From: Cyanothece sp. UBA12306
GTDB lineage: Bacteria; Cyanobacteriota; Cyanobacteriia; Cyanobacteriales; Microcystaceae
DNA: 8,950 bases
Reading direction: 5' to 3'
Assembly: GCA_003448685.1 (NCBI GenBank)
Contig: DLXW01000094.1
Coordinates: 1-8,950, forward strand
A model generated the notes under the pieces. That model did no database searches, was not told the origin of the DNA, and worked only from the letters and a program-made list of their open reading frames with translations. Shown here piece by piece: positions 1-6,393 of the stretch. Numbering within the stretch: the stretch's first letter is position 1; each line of letters opens with the position of its first letter. The position numbers and the translations under genes were made by a program.

Positions 1-27
1 ACGGGCTTGTCACCCCGTGAGGAATAA
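1..27 (+). other. Possible 3' end of a gene from upstream (unresolved)
   Basis: The first bases read TGLSPREE followed by a TAA stop at 25-27 in frame 1, which could be the last residues of a + strand gene lying mostly outside the window. Frame 3 stops even earlier (TGA at 16-18), and frame 2 stays open to a TAA at 143-145. A terminator-like hairpin at 67-97 would fit a + strand transcript ending here and favours one of the early stops over frame 2, which would run through it. Positions 1-18 also form a small hairpin (ACGGG, 8-base loop, CCCGT), so this could instead be the tail of a structured RNA. I do not recognise the product. Confidence 0.2.
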
Positions 28-66
28 ATCTCTTGATGCAGCTCTGAGTCCTGACCATGAAAATTG

Positions 67-97
67 GCTCGTGGTTAGTATAAAACCAGGCTTTTTT
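67..97 (+). terminator. Possible rho-independent terminator for an upstream + strand transcript
   Basis: TGGTT at 72-76 pairs with AACCA at 84-88 around a 7-base loop. The stem can extend with GCT at 67-69 against GGC at 89-91 (one G-T pair), leaving a 2-base bulge. Six T residues follow at 92-97. This is the layout of an intrinsic terminator read on the + strand, and it would end a transcript entering from the left, convergent with the minus-strand gene next door. The stem is short and bulged, so confidence is moderate. A competing pairing, ACCATG at 54-59 with CGTGGT at 70-75, uses part of the same stem. Confidence 0.4.
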
Positions 98-124
98 CTA
101 ACATTCAACATTTCTGGGTTTTTC

Positions 125-159
125 ATTCTAAATTCTAAATTCTAAATTCTGAATTCTAT
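125..159. repeat. Heptamer tandem repeat (ATTCTAA)n
   Basis: Three exact copies of ATTCTAA (125-131, 132-138, 139-145) are followed by two one-mismatch copies, ATTCTGA (146-152) and ATTCTAT (153-159). Short tandemly repeated heptamers are a recurrent feature of cyanobacterial genomes. The last copy overlaps the stop codon (156-158) of the minus-strand pentapeptide gene, so the repeat contributes that gene's last bases. Copy number of such arrays often varies between strains by slippage; here changes would mostly alter the 3' untranslated region. Confidence 0.85.
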
Positions 160-1523
160 TCTGGTTTGGATTTAACATAATTTCTCACTTTATACAACAT
201 CTCAAAATCACCTGGTTCAAATCCCGCAACAGGATCATAGGGACAACGTTCTCGACTACCATATTCATTAGGTTTTTCTAGTAGAAAAATATATTCACAA
301 TCGACATTATTTAACTTGGTAGATACATCGATTTTCCAATCTTCTATACAAGCTCCATGAAGACTAGCACCAGTAAAATCCGTCCCTAATGCCAGAACTT
401 TTGTTAAATTTGTCTCTTCTAAATCGGCATTTTGTAAAGTGGCTTCCCTGAGATCAGCTTGTTTGAGGTTAGCACCATTCAAGTTACCATAATCGAGATT
501 AGCTCCTCGTAAATTAGCTTTATAATAGTATTTTTTATAACCCGTTTTCGGATCAATCAGTAAGTCTCTCACTTCGGGTTGAGCCAGAATTGTATCCTCT
601 AATCTAGCTTGATGAAGTTGTTGGCTTTGATAGAAGCGAGTGCGAGTTAGATTAGCTTGTCTTAAATCAGTAGCCTTTAAGATAGCCTCTGTCAAATCAG
701 CATTCGTTAAATTAGACTGATAAAAACTTGTACCTCCCATGGCAGCAAAAGCAAAGGCCAAACGACGAATCAAAATATCCCTGTCATCTCCTTTGATTGA
801 GCGTAAACCGAAATAAACACTAAGTAAAGTTAAAACAAGCCCAATTCCTAAGACTCCAGCAAAGGGAAGAGTTTTTGGTTCTATCTGTGCAAAAGTTAGA
901 TAGAGAATAATTGGCCAAGGGAAAGCTCCCAGACCAATAATAGCTCCAATAGTAGCCCTAATAGTGGCACCAGCAAGAGCGCCAGCAAGAGTTCCTGCAA
1001 GAACAAAAGCAACATGACTAATAAAAATTGCCACCAAAAATAAAGTATTCCCAGGAAGAACGGGAAAAGCTTGGGCAATAATTAGGGCAATTACTAATGT
1101 AGTCATAAACGATAGAGTAGCAGCTCCTATTCCTCCTATTAAACCTTGAGAGTAACTAAATATACAAAAAATTAGTAGAATGGTTAAGGCAGTCCAACCA
1201 ACAATTTGATTAATTATGTGAGGACCATCAAATATTAATAAAATTAAACTGCTAGCTAATCCCGAGAAAATTCCCGATAGCATAGCTAATGATAAAGATA
1301 TAATCCTTAAAACAATTTCCCTTTGTTTAGTAAGTCCTCCTCTGGCCTGACAAAATTTTGCCCCAGTCAGGTTAGTTTTACTAAAATTAGTGCCTCGGAT
1401 ATCAGCTTCACTGAAGTCTGCATTAACCAAGTTTTGGCCTTGGAAGGATTGACCTCTGAGATCTTGTCCTCGGAAGTTTCTTCTACCTTGTTCATAGTGT
1501 TGCATCAGTTGTGAAGCTTTCAT
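156..1523 (-). CDS. Pentapeptide-repeat protein with a central multi-pass membrane domain
   Basis: The 455-residue product has three visible parts. Residues about 17-61 are A(D/N)LxX-type pentapeptide repeats (for example DLRGQ, NLVNA, DIRGT, NLTGA). Residues about 70-240 are very hydrophobic, with roughly five or six membrane helices and several small-residue, Gly/Ala-rich stretches (GTLAGALAGATIRATIGAIIG near 177-197 in overlapping runs). Pentapeptide repeats resume at about 264-310 and 335-395 (NLTNA, DLTEA, NLRGA, NLNGA, DLREA, DLEET). The C-terminal tail, from ACIEDWKID near 391 to EPGDF near 440, resembles a tail I associate with other cyanobacterial pentapeptide proteins; that is recollection, not a search. 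Pentapeptide repeats fold as a right-handed quadrilateral beta-helix; the role here is unknown. No Shine-Dalgarno sequence precedes the ATG at 1521-1523. It is divergent from the small secreted protein gene. The architecture is clear but no function can be assigned. Confidence 0.9.
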   Translation of the reverse strand: MKASQLMQHYEQGRRNFRGQDLRGQSFQGQNLVNADFSEADIRGTNFSKTNLTGAKFCQARGGLTKQREIVLRIISLSLAMLSGIFSGLASSLILLIFDGPHIINQIVGWTALTILLIFCIFSYSQGLIGGIGAATLSFMTTLVIALIIAQAFPVLPGNTLFLVAIFISHVAFVLAGTLAGALAGATIRATIGAIIGLGAFPWPIILYLTFAQIEPKTLPFAGVLGIGLVLTLLSVYFGLRSIKGDDRDILIRRLAFAFAAMGGTSFYQSNLTNADLTEAILKATDLRQANLTRTRFYQSQQLHQARLEDTILAQPEVRDLLIDPKTGYKKYYYKANLRGANLDYGNLNGANLKQADLREATLQNADLEETNLTKVLALGTDFTGASLHGACIEDWKIDVSTKLNNVDCEYIFLLEKPNEYGSRERCPYDPVAGFEPGDFEMLYKVRNYVKSKPE

Positions 1524-1659
1524 TAATTATCAATTACCAATTTCCCATGATCACTATTAATATAGCTTAATCATCAAAGACAGATTTTAGATTTTTTATT
1601 ATGCTAGGAGATAGGGTAAATCATTACCTTAATCTTATATAACAAGCCATTAAAATATT
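1524..1659. promoter_or_regulatory. Divergent intergenic region between two start codons
   Basis: This 136-base AT-rich spacer must carry the promoters of both the minus-strand pentapeptide gene and the + strand secreted-protein gene if each is transcribed separately. TATATT read on the minus strand (within about 1558-1564) and TATGCT/TATAAC-like hexamers on the + strand are candidate -10 boxes, but none has a convincing -35 at 16-18 bases. An isolated AGGAG around 1605-1610 looks like a ribosome site but is about 50 bases from the ATG and has no start codon just after it. Confidence 0.3.
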
Positions 1660-2034
1660 ATGAACTTTGCTCAAATTATTAACCGTCGATTATTAAACCT
1701 TGTCTGCCTTATTTTACTGCCAAATCTAGGATATAGTTCGCTTTTAGCCAATGAAGCACCTATTATCTCGAAGGAAGAAGTCAATCCCCTAGAAACCACC
1801 ACAGGGGTTAGTCAAGACCTAATGGGACTCGAAGCTAAAGATAATCCCCAATGGCCATGGCAAGTTAAGGATCAATGGGAAATTAATGATAATGATCTAG
1901 AATATACAATCGATGTTAATTCTATCAATAATAGCCCTTCTGTTAATCTTGAAAAAGAGGATCAAGAATGGGAAAATCTGCATCGCGGTGATCACAAAGA
2001 AAGTGGTGGAACTGTTCCTTTAGTTGATTTTTAA
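1660..2034 (+). CDS. Small predicted secreted protein of unknown function
   Basis: The 124-residue product begins with a typical signal peptide: a short basic N-region (NRR at 8-10), a hydrophobic core (LLNLVCLILL, 11-20) and a likely signal peptidase I site after SLLA at about residue 30 (LLA|NEA). The mature part is about 94 residues, acidic and polar, with four tryptophans (in PQWPWQ, DQW and EWE), no cysteine and no repeat or fold I recognise; it ends in GGTVPLVDF. Export to the periplasm or thylakoid lumen is inferred from the signal alone. No lipobox is evident, as the only cysteine (position 16) lies inside the hydrophobic core. There is no Shine-Dalgarno sequence before the ATG. It sits between a divergent gene and miaB with 178 bases before the latter, so it is probably transcribed alone. 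The signal peptide and absence of shadowing support a real gene, possibly lineage-restricted. Confidence 0.7.
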   Translation: MNFAQIINRRLLNLVCLILLPNLGYSSLLANEAPIISKEEVNPLETTTGVSQDLMGLEAKDNPQWPWQVKDQWEINDNDLEYTIDVNSINNSPSVNLEKEDQEWENLHRGDHKESGGTVPLVDF

Positions 2035-2135
2035 TTATTTATTAAGCTCCTTACATTGGCTAAATTTTAGTTAATTTTTTTGAGACGTAATATTTTCACT
2101 ATACCCTACACCCAATCTACACTTTAACCTTGTTA

Positions 2136-2164
2136 TTACCCCATGAGCCTTAAAGCTTTATAAT
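2136..2164 (+). promoter_or_regulatory. Probable sigma70-type promoter of miaB
   Basis: A perfect -10 hexamer TATAAT lies at 2159-2164. Exactly 17 bases upstream is TTACCC (2136-2141), a weak -35 matching TTGACA at three positions. Transcription would start near 2171, giving a leader of about 42 bases to the miaB ATG. The -10 alone is strong evidence; the -35 is weak, which is common in cyanobacterial promoters. Confidence 0.55.
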
Positions 2165-2212
2165 AGGGGATTAGATGCCATTGATTAAGCTTATACTCGA
2201 CCACTTACAATT

Positions 2213-3553
2213 ATGACCACCGATCAACGCCATTATCATATTACAACCTTTGGCTGTCAGATGAATAAAGCTGACTCAGAACGCATGGCAGGTATTCTCG
2301 AAAAAATGGGTTTCGCGTGGTCAGAAGACCCCAATCAAGCTGAGTTAATACTTTATAATACTTGCACCATTAGGGATAACGCAGAACAAAAGGTTTATTC
2401 TTATCTGGGAAGACAAGCCAAACGGAAACAAGAAAATCCCAATTTAACCTTAATTGTAGCTGGTTGTGTGGCTCAACAGGAAGGGGAAAAAATCTTGAGG
2501 CGAGTCCCTGAATTAGACTTAGTAATGGGACCACAACACGCTAACCGTTTAGAAGAACTTCTACAACAAGTGGCTGATGGTAATCAAGTCGTTGCTACTG
2601 ACCCCATTCATATTCTCGAAGATATCACAAAACCCCGTCGAGATAGTAATATTACTGCTTGGGTTAATATTATTTATGGCTGTAATGAACGCTGTAGTTA
2701 TTGTGTGGTTCCTAATGTAAGAGGGGTAGAACAATCTCGTACTCCTGAAGCTATTCTCCAGGAAATGGAAACAATCGGCCAACAAGGATACAAAGAGGTT
2801 ACCTTATTAGGACAAAATATTGATGCTTATGGACGAGATTTACCAGGGGTAACCGCAACGGGAAGACATCAACATACCTTAACCGATTTACTCTATACTA
2901 TCCATGATGTTCCAGGAATCGAAAGAATTCGTTTTGCTACAAGTCACCCCCGTTATTTTACGGAAAGATTAATAGCTGCTTGCCAAGAATTATCCAAAGT
3001 TTGCGAACATTTTCATATCCCTTTTCAATCAGGAGATAATGACATTCTCAAAGCGATGAAGCGGGGTTATACTCATGAAAAATATCGCCAAATTATTGAG
3101 AAAATAAGGAAGTATATGCCCGACGCTTCCATTAGTGCCGATGCTATAGTAGGATTTCCTGGGGAAACAGAACAACAGTTTGAAAATACCCTACAATTAG
3201 TCGAAGACATTGGGTTTGATCAACTAAATACAGCCGCTTATTCTCCCCGTCCTGGTACTCCTGCGGCGACGTGGGACAATCAATTAAGTGAAGAAATAAA
3301 AAGCGATCGCCTACAACGTCTAAATCATTTAGTTGCTCAAAAAGCAGCAGAACGTTCTCAACGTTATTTTGGCAGAATTGAAGAGGTCTTAGTCGAAGAT
3401 AAAAATTCTAAGGATTCAACCCAAGTAATGGGAAGAAATAGGGGAAATCGTTTAACTTTTTTTGCCGGCGATATTAATCAATTAAAAGGTCAATTAGTTA
3501 AAGTAAAAATTACAGAAGTTCGTGCTTTTAGTTTGACAGGAGAAATAGTTTAG
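2213..3553 (+). CDS. miaB: tRNA-2-methylthio-N6-dimethylallyladenosine synthase MiaB
   Basis: MiaB is a radical-SAM methylthiotransferase that converts i6A37 to ms2i6A37 next to the anticodon of tRNAs reading UNN codons; it uses two [4Fe-4S] clusters and two SAM molecules. All expected parts are visible. The N-terminal UPF0004 domain has the three auxiliary-cluster cysteines C15 (TFGCQMN), C51 (NTCTIRDNA) and C85 (AGCVAQ). The radical SAM motif CxxxCxxC is C157, C161, C164 ([13 protein letters not shown]). GFPGETE (314-320) and YSPRPGTPA (343-351) are typical of the family, and a C-terminal TRAM-like segment covers about 378-446. The 446-residue length is normal. NTCTIRDNA and the start of the core ([13 protein letters not shown]) favour MiaB over the related RimO and MtaB. 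The ATG at 2213 fits the family N-terminus; no Shine-Dalgarno sequence is seen. It converges on ndhB. A GCGATCGC site lies inside at 3303-3310. Confidence 0.96.
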   Translation: MTTDQRHYHITTFGCQMNKADSERMAGILEKMGFAWSEDPNQAELILYNTCTIRDNAEQKVYSYLGRQAKRKQENPNLTLIVAGCVAQQEGEKILRRVPELDLVMGPQHANRLEELLQQVADGNQVVATDPIHILEDITKPRRDSNITAWVNIIYGCNERCSYCVVPNVRGVEQSRTPEAILQEMETIGQQGYKEVTLLGQNIDAYGRDLPGVTATGRHQHTLTDLLYTIHDVPGIERIRFATSHPRYFTERLIAACQELSKVCEHFHIPFQSGDNDILKAMKRGYTHEKYRQIIEKIRKYMPDASISADAIVGFPGETEQQFENTLQLVEDIGFDQLNTAAYSPRPGTPAATWDNQLSEEIKSDRLQRLNHLVAQKAAERSQRYFGRIEEVLVEDKNSKDSTQVMGRNRGNRLTFFAGDINQLKGQLVKVKITEVRAFSLTGEIV

Positions 3554-3559
3554 GATAAA

Positions 3560-3578
3560 GGGTGAGCAATGCCCACCC
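3560..3578. terminator. GC-rich imperfect palindrome between convergent miaB and ndhB
   Basis: GGGTGAGCAATGCCCACCC pairs with itself over nine positions with one A-C mismatch and a single central base, in a 36-base gap between two convergent stops. Read on the minus strand the arms are GGGTGGGCA and TGCTCACCC and a short TTTATCC follows, so it could help end ndhB transcripts. Read on the + strand it is followed by A residues, not T, so it is a poor classical terminator for miaB. Such GGGTGGGCA-type palindromes may be dispersed repeats in cyanobacterial genomes; this is from memory. Confidence 0.45.
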
Positions 3579-3589
3579 AAAAATAGGAT

Positions 3590-5155
3590 TTATAGTTTAC
3601 TTAAATCCGGTGCAGTTTCTGTCGAAGAAATTGGGGAATCAACTATTGTTGCTTGCAATATTGGAGTGCTGGTGACTGAATCATTAGCTAAACTAAACAA
3701 AGGATTAGATAAAATTCCTGCTAAAGAAGTGGCAATTAGGGTTAAAACAATGCCCACTTGTAGAGGACGCATTCCTGACAAATTCCAACGAATTTGAGGG
3801 TAGTTTTTGACCGAATCAGACATCTCTTGGGGTTCCTTGACTACCATCATTTTCACTACACGAATGTAGTAATAAATAGATACCACACTAGTTACTAAAG
3901 CTAAGATAACTAAACTATAGAGTTCTGCTTGCCAACCTGCCCAGAACAGATAAATTTTCCCGAAAAATCCAGCTAAAGGAGGAATACCACCTAAAGAGAG
4001 TAAACAAATGCTTAAAGCTAAAGTGAGTAAGGGGTCTTTTTGATACAAACCCGCATATTCACTAATTTTATCGGTTCCAGTCCGTAGAGAAAACAGAATA
4101 ATCCCAGCAAAGGCCCCCAGGTTCATAAACAGATAAACCAAAAGGTAGAAAACCATGCTAGAGTACCCTGCATCAGTTCCAGCAACTAAACCAATCATCA
4201 CAAAACCTGCTTGGCCAATAGAAGAATAGGCTAACATCCGCTTCATACTGGTTTGGGCTAAAGCTACTACATTACCGAGTACCATACTCAAAATGGCCAA
4301 AGCGGTAAAAATCAAATGCCATTCTTCTCCAACTGCGGCAAAAGCAGTGACTAATAAGCGAATAGCCAAAGCAAATCCCGCAGCTTTAGAACCCACTGAC
4401 AGAAAGGCAACTACAGGTGTGGGTGAACCCTCATAAACATCAGGAGTCCATTGGTGGAAGGGGACGGCAGAAATTTTAAAGGCAATTCCGGCAATGACAA
4501 AAACTAAGGCAATAGCTAGTCCTAAAGATTGGCCTCCACTGGTTTCGAGTAGCTTAGTAGCAATAGCATCAAGAGAGGTTTCTCCCCCAGATAACCCATA
4601 GAGAAGAGATACTCCATAGAGGAAAATTGCCGAACTTGAAGCCCCAATTAAGAGATACTTTAAAGCAGCTTCATTGGAACGGGGATCACGCTTCATATAT
4701 CCTGTCATTAAGTAAGAAGATATACTTAGCATTTCTAAGGAGATAAAAATCATCACTAATTCATTAGCCCCACAGAGGAACATACCTCCTAAGGTTGCTG
4801 TTAGAATAATGGCGATAAATTCCGCGAAAGATGTCCCTGTTTGTTCCACATAGCGGATAGACATCAAAATGGTAAAGATGGTTGAAAGGGCAATAATTGC
4901 CCGAAAAATAATACTTAGGTTATCCCCATTAAATGAATCTAAAAAACCGATGGGTTTCGGGGTATCCCAAGCAAAATAGAGGGCTACGATAGCGGTAAAT
5001 AAGCCAAAAATCGCCAGATACGGCAACCAAGTCTTAGAACTACGTCCAAAAATCAGATCGCCCACAAGAACGCTAAGAAGCGTAATGATTACAATTCCTT
5101 CTGGCAGAATTGTTCCGGCATTAAGTTGACTGGCAATGTTACTAGAAAAATCCAT
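3590..5155 (-). CDS. ndhB: NAD(P)H-quinone oxidoreductase subunit 2 (NdhB)
   Basis: NdhB is one of the antiporter-like, proton-pumping membrane subunits of the cyanobacterial NDH-1 complex in the thylakoid membrane. The complex takes electrons from ferredoxin to plastoquinone and serves respiration, cyclic electron flow around photosystem I and, with variant subunits, CO2 uptake. The product is 521 residues, the size expected for cyanobacterial NdhB, and consists of about 14 hydrophobic helices. Residues matching the proton-channel positions of bacterial NuoN are present: E141 ([10 protein letters not shown]), K166 (ALKYLLIG), K227 ([19 protein letters not shown]), K257 (SVGSKAAG) and K400 ([10 protein letters not shown]). 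The hallmark stretches [15 protein letters not shown] (231-245) and [12 protein letters not shown] (389-400) are intact. The last 35 or so residues are polar and Ser/Thr-rich, after the final helix. The ATG start ([11 protein letters not shown]) fits the family; no Shine-Dalgarno sequence is visible. It is a single gene, convergent with miaB and divergent from mnmA across the long gap. Confidence 0.97.
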   Translation of the reverse strand: MDFSSNIASQLNAGTILPEGIVIITLLSVLVGDLIFGRSSKTWLPYLAIFGLFTAIVALYFAWDTPKPIGFLDSFNGDNLSIIFRAIIALSTIFTILMSIRYVEQTGTSFAEFIAIILTATLGGMFLCGANELVMIFISLEMLSISSYLMTGYMKRDPRSNEAALKYLLIGASSSAIFLYGVSLLYGLSGGETSLDAIATKLLETSGGQSLGLAIALVFVIAGIAFKISAVPFHQWTPDVYEGSPTPVVAFLSVGSKAAGFALAIRLLVTAFAAVGEEWHLIFTALAILSMVLGNVVALAQTSMKRMLAYSSIGQAGFVMIGLVAGTDAGYSSMVFYLLVYLFMNLGAFAGIILFSLRTGTDKISEYAGLYQKDPLLTLALSICLLSLGGIPPLAGFFGKIYLFWAGWQAELYSLVILALVTSVVSIYYYIRVVKMMVVKEPQEMSDSVKNYPQIRWNLSGMRPLQVGIVLTLIATSLAGILSNPLFSLANDSVTSTPILQATIVDSPISSTETAPDLSKL

Positions 5156-5209
5156 AGAGTTTCAAAATTAAGTCATCAAGTCCAATGATATTCAAGGTTA
5201 GGACAGGGA

Positions 5210-5228
5210 CAAAAGTTGACTACTTTTG
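5210..5228. promoter_or_regulatory. Small inverted repeat upstream of ndhB
   Basis: CAAAAGTTGACTACTTTTG has perfect 7-base arms (CAAAAGT/ACTTTTG) around a 5-base centre, about 55-73 bases upstream of the ndhB start. It could be an operator-type site or a hairpin in the ndhB leader. No regulator is recognisable from the sequence, and an AT-rich repeat of this size can occur by chance. Confidence 0.25.
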
Positions 5229-5462
5229 CTTTTGGCATCAAAGTCTTTTCCCTATACCTATTGCGGTTCCTCTTGGATCATAATGGACAAGAGCAATTTC
5301 AGGCTAGTCTTTAAGGTTGCGATCGCACTTTTGCCCAAGGTCGTCTTTTGAGATCTAACTAGAAAATCTGAACCGTATTGAAACAAAAATTTCACCTCGA
5401 TCATCGATTATCTTCTGCCTAAGATCCAAAGTTCTGTTGAGATTTTATTTTATGATTTGAGG

Positions 5463-5492
5463 TTGACGAATTAATGGCTTAGTGTCTAAAAT
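5463..5492 (+). promoter_or_regulatory. Candidate sigma70-type promoter inside the long gap
   Basis: TTGACG (5463-5468, five of six consensus bases) and TAAAAT (5487-5492, five of six) are separated by 18 bases on the + strand. Transcription would begin near 5500, overlapping the palindrome ATAAGCTTAT (5497-5506), and run toward the mini reading frames and mnmA. If real, mnmA would have a leader of almost 900 bases or there is a separate small transcript. This is a consensus match only. Confidence 0.35.
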
Positions 5493-5718
5493 ATAGATAA
5501 GCTTATATTCTAAGCAATCTAAAATATCGTTAATTATTGCATCTGTTTCAGACAATCATAACGACCACAAAGGGCTAAATGTCAGTAGGCAACTTTTCTT
5601 TTTGATAAAGCGCGTTCTAAACGTGAAAAAAGAAAACATTACTTACTTTTAGAAGGAATAAGCAAAATTCGTGTTAAAGGCCTGTTGTTTTCCTGCGTCA
5701 AGATAGGAAAATTGGATA

Positions 5719-5936
5719 ATGGAGAGTGAACATGAAAATTGTGGTGGTTGGTTTGTGTGTTCTGGATTGAGAAACTAAGATGATAATTTTTTAGTAGAGG
5801 AACCTCACTAAATGAAAGTCATTGTAGTTTGTGCAGCGTTAAATAAGATGCCTGATGAGTCTTCCTAATATCATCTGTTGATGAGATAGGGAGGACTTTG
5901 GAGAGGCAAATGATGCTTGCGAAAATTAATAAATAA
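5719..5936 (+). other. Cluster of three mini reading frames with Shine-Dalgarno-like sites and hairpins
   Basis: Three short frames follow each other. The first is 5732-5770 (MKIVVVGLCVLD), with GGAG at 5721-5724, 7 bases before the ATG. The second is 5812-5868 (MKVIVVCAALNKMPDESS), with AGAGGA at 5796-5801 inside a small hairpin (5792-5810). The third is 5910-5936 (MMLAKINK), with GGAGAGG at 5900-5906. An overlapping frame starts at 5719 (19 residues). The large genes around them mostly lack such ribosome sites, which makes the cluster stand out. They may be leader peptides, real microproteins, or the remains of a broken gene. Frames this short arise easily by chance, so I do not call them genes. 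Confidence 0.25.
5858..5897. promoter_or_regulatory. Long hairpin overlapping the stop of a mini frame and a Shine-Dalgarno-like sequence
   Basis: Bases 5858-5875 pair with 5880-5897 over 18 positions: 16 pairs (two of them G-U as RNA) and two symmetrical single mismatches (5867/5888 and 5870/5885), closed by the 4-base loop TGTT. The left arm contains the TAA stop (5866-5868) of the second mini frame. The right arm contains GGGAGGA (5889-5895), a strong anti-16S match that would be buried in the stem. No T run follows, so it is not an ordinary terminator. It is the longest near-perfect stem I found in the gap. Confidence 0.5.
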
Positions 5937-6184
5937 GTAGAAAGCCTAAAAAATAGCCCTTAATTGTCAAGAAATATTCAGAAGTTCCAGTGAAAAGCTA
6001 CCAAAACGTTATTAATCAACTTAGTCAATTTTCCACAAAAATTTTCCAGTTAATGAGTCAATCAATTCTCAAAAAGAGTTGCCAGTTTATCTTAATAAAT
6101 ATCAATTATTTATTACTAATAAAAAATTGTATTCAAGCTTATGCTACCTAAAAAGACTTAAGTTAAATTGCTAGTTTGAATGTT

Positions 6185-6212
6185 AGATTGGGGCGAACTC
6201 TGCCCCAAATCT
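6185..6212. other. GC-rich hairpin in the mnmA upstream region
   Basis: GGGGC (6190-6194) and GCCCC (6202-6206) form a perfect core around the loop GAACTCT. The stem continues with AGATT (6185-6189) against AAATCT (6207-6212), with one bulged A, for ten pairs in all. It stands out in very AT-rich surroundings about 180 bases before mnmA. No T run follows on either strand, so termination is not the obvious role; it may be a leader structure, the end of a small RNA or a dispersed repeat. Confidence 0.45.
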
Positions 6213-6393
6213 ACAGCACTTTGGCAATAATAACAGTAAAAACATCAGTTATCAAAAGAGAATTAGATAAATTATCCTGAAAAACTCTGTCACTTACTTA
6301 AAGCTTAACAAAATCATCTTTTTTAGTTGTCAGTCAATAGCCATTAGCGATGAGTTATCCTAAATAGAGAATGATGACGAGAAGTGATTATAG

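Larger units (their letters stand above)
5156..6393. other. Long intergenic region (1,238 bases) without a convincing gene
   Basis: The gap between the divergent ndhB and mnmA holds no reading frame of 60 codons or more with a start and resembles no tRNA, rRNA or riboswitch I recognise. It must include the promoters of both flanking genes. I can see a small hairpin near the ndhB start (5210-5228), a CTCTTG/CAAGAG hairpin (5270-5293), a HIP1 site (5319-5326), an 11-base palindrome TCGATCATCGA (5397-5407), a candidate + strand promoter (5463-5492), a cluster of mini reading frames and hairpins (5719-5936), and a GC-rich hairpin (6185-6212). The stretch 5940-6180 is very AT-rich with no structure I would defend. 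The whole may be a leader region, one or more small RNAs, or decayed coding DNA. Confidence 0.75.

Noticed and set aside
2..145. Left-edge frame 2, open for 47 codons to TAA at 143-145
   Set aside because: It would run through the terminator-like hairpin and into the heptamer array, and the residues look random after about position 90; an earlier stop is more likely.
896..1078. 60-codon leucine-rich minus-strand frame
   Set aside because: It lies inside the membrane part of the pentapeptide gene in another frame of the same strand; the leucine richness is a frame artefact of hydrophobic codons.
1323..1514. 63-codon + strand frame opposite the pentapeptide gene
   Set aside because: Its periodic Ser/Val pattern is the antisense shadow of the pentapeptide repeats; no start signal.
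2060..2085. AT-rich self-complementary run and T tract after the small secreted-protein gene
   Set aside because: The possible stem is only A-T pairs (AAATT/AATTT) and too weak to call a terminator.
2561..2785. 74-codon minus-strand frame inside miaB
   Set aside because: Antisense to the well-conserved radical SAM region of miaB; no ribosome site or family resemblance.
5589..5729. Open stretch of 46 codons, basic in its first half (SKREKRKHY)
   Set aside because: It has no ATG or well-placed alternative start and ends inside the mini-frame cluster. It may be a gene fragment, but I do not recognise it.
5990..6151. GTG-initiated frame of 53 residues in the long gap, rich in Ile, Leu, Asn, Gln and Ser
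   Set aside because: No ribosome site before the GTG, a composition expected of translated AT-rich DNA, and no recognisable family. It could be a decayed gene, but nothing in the sequence supports that strongly.
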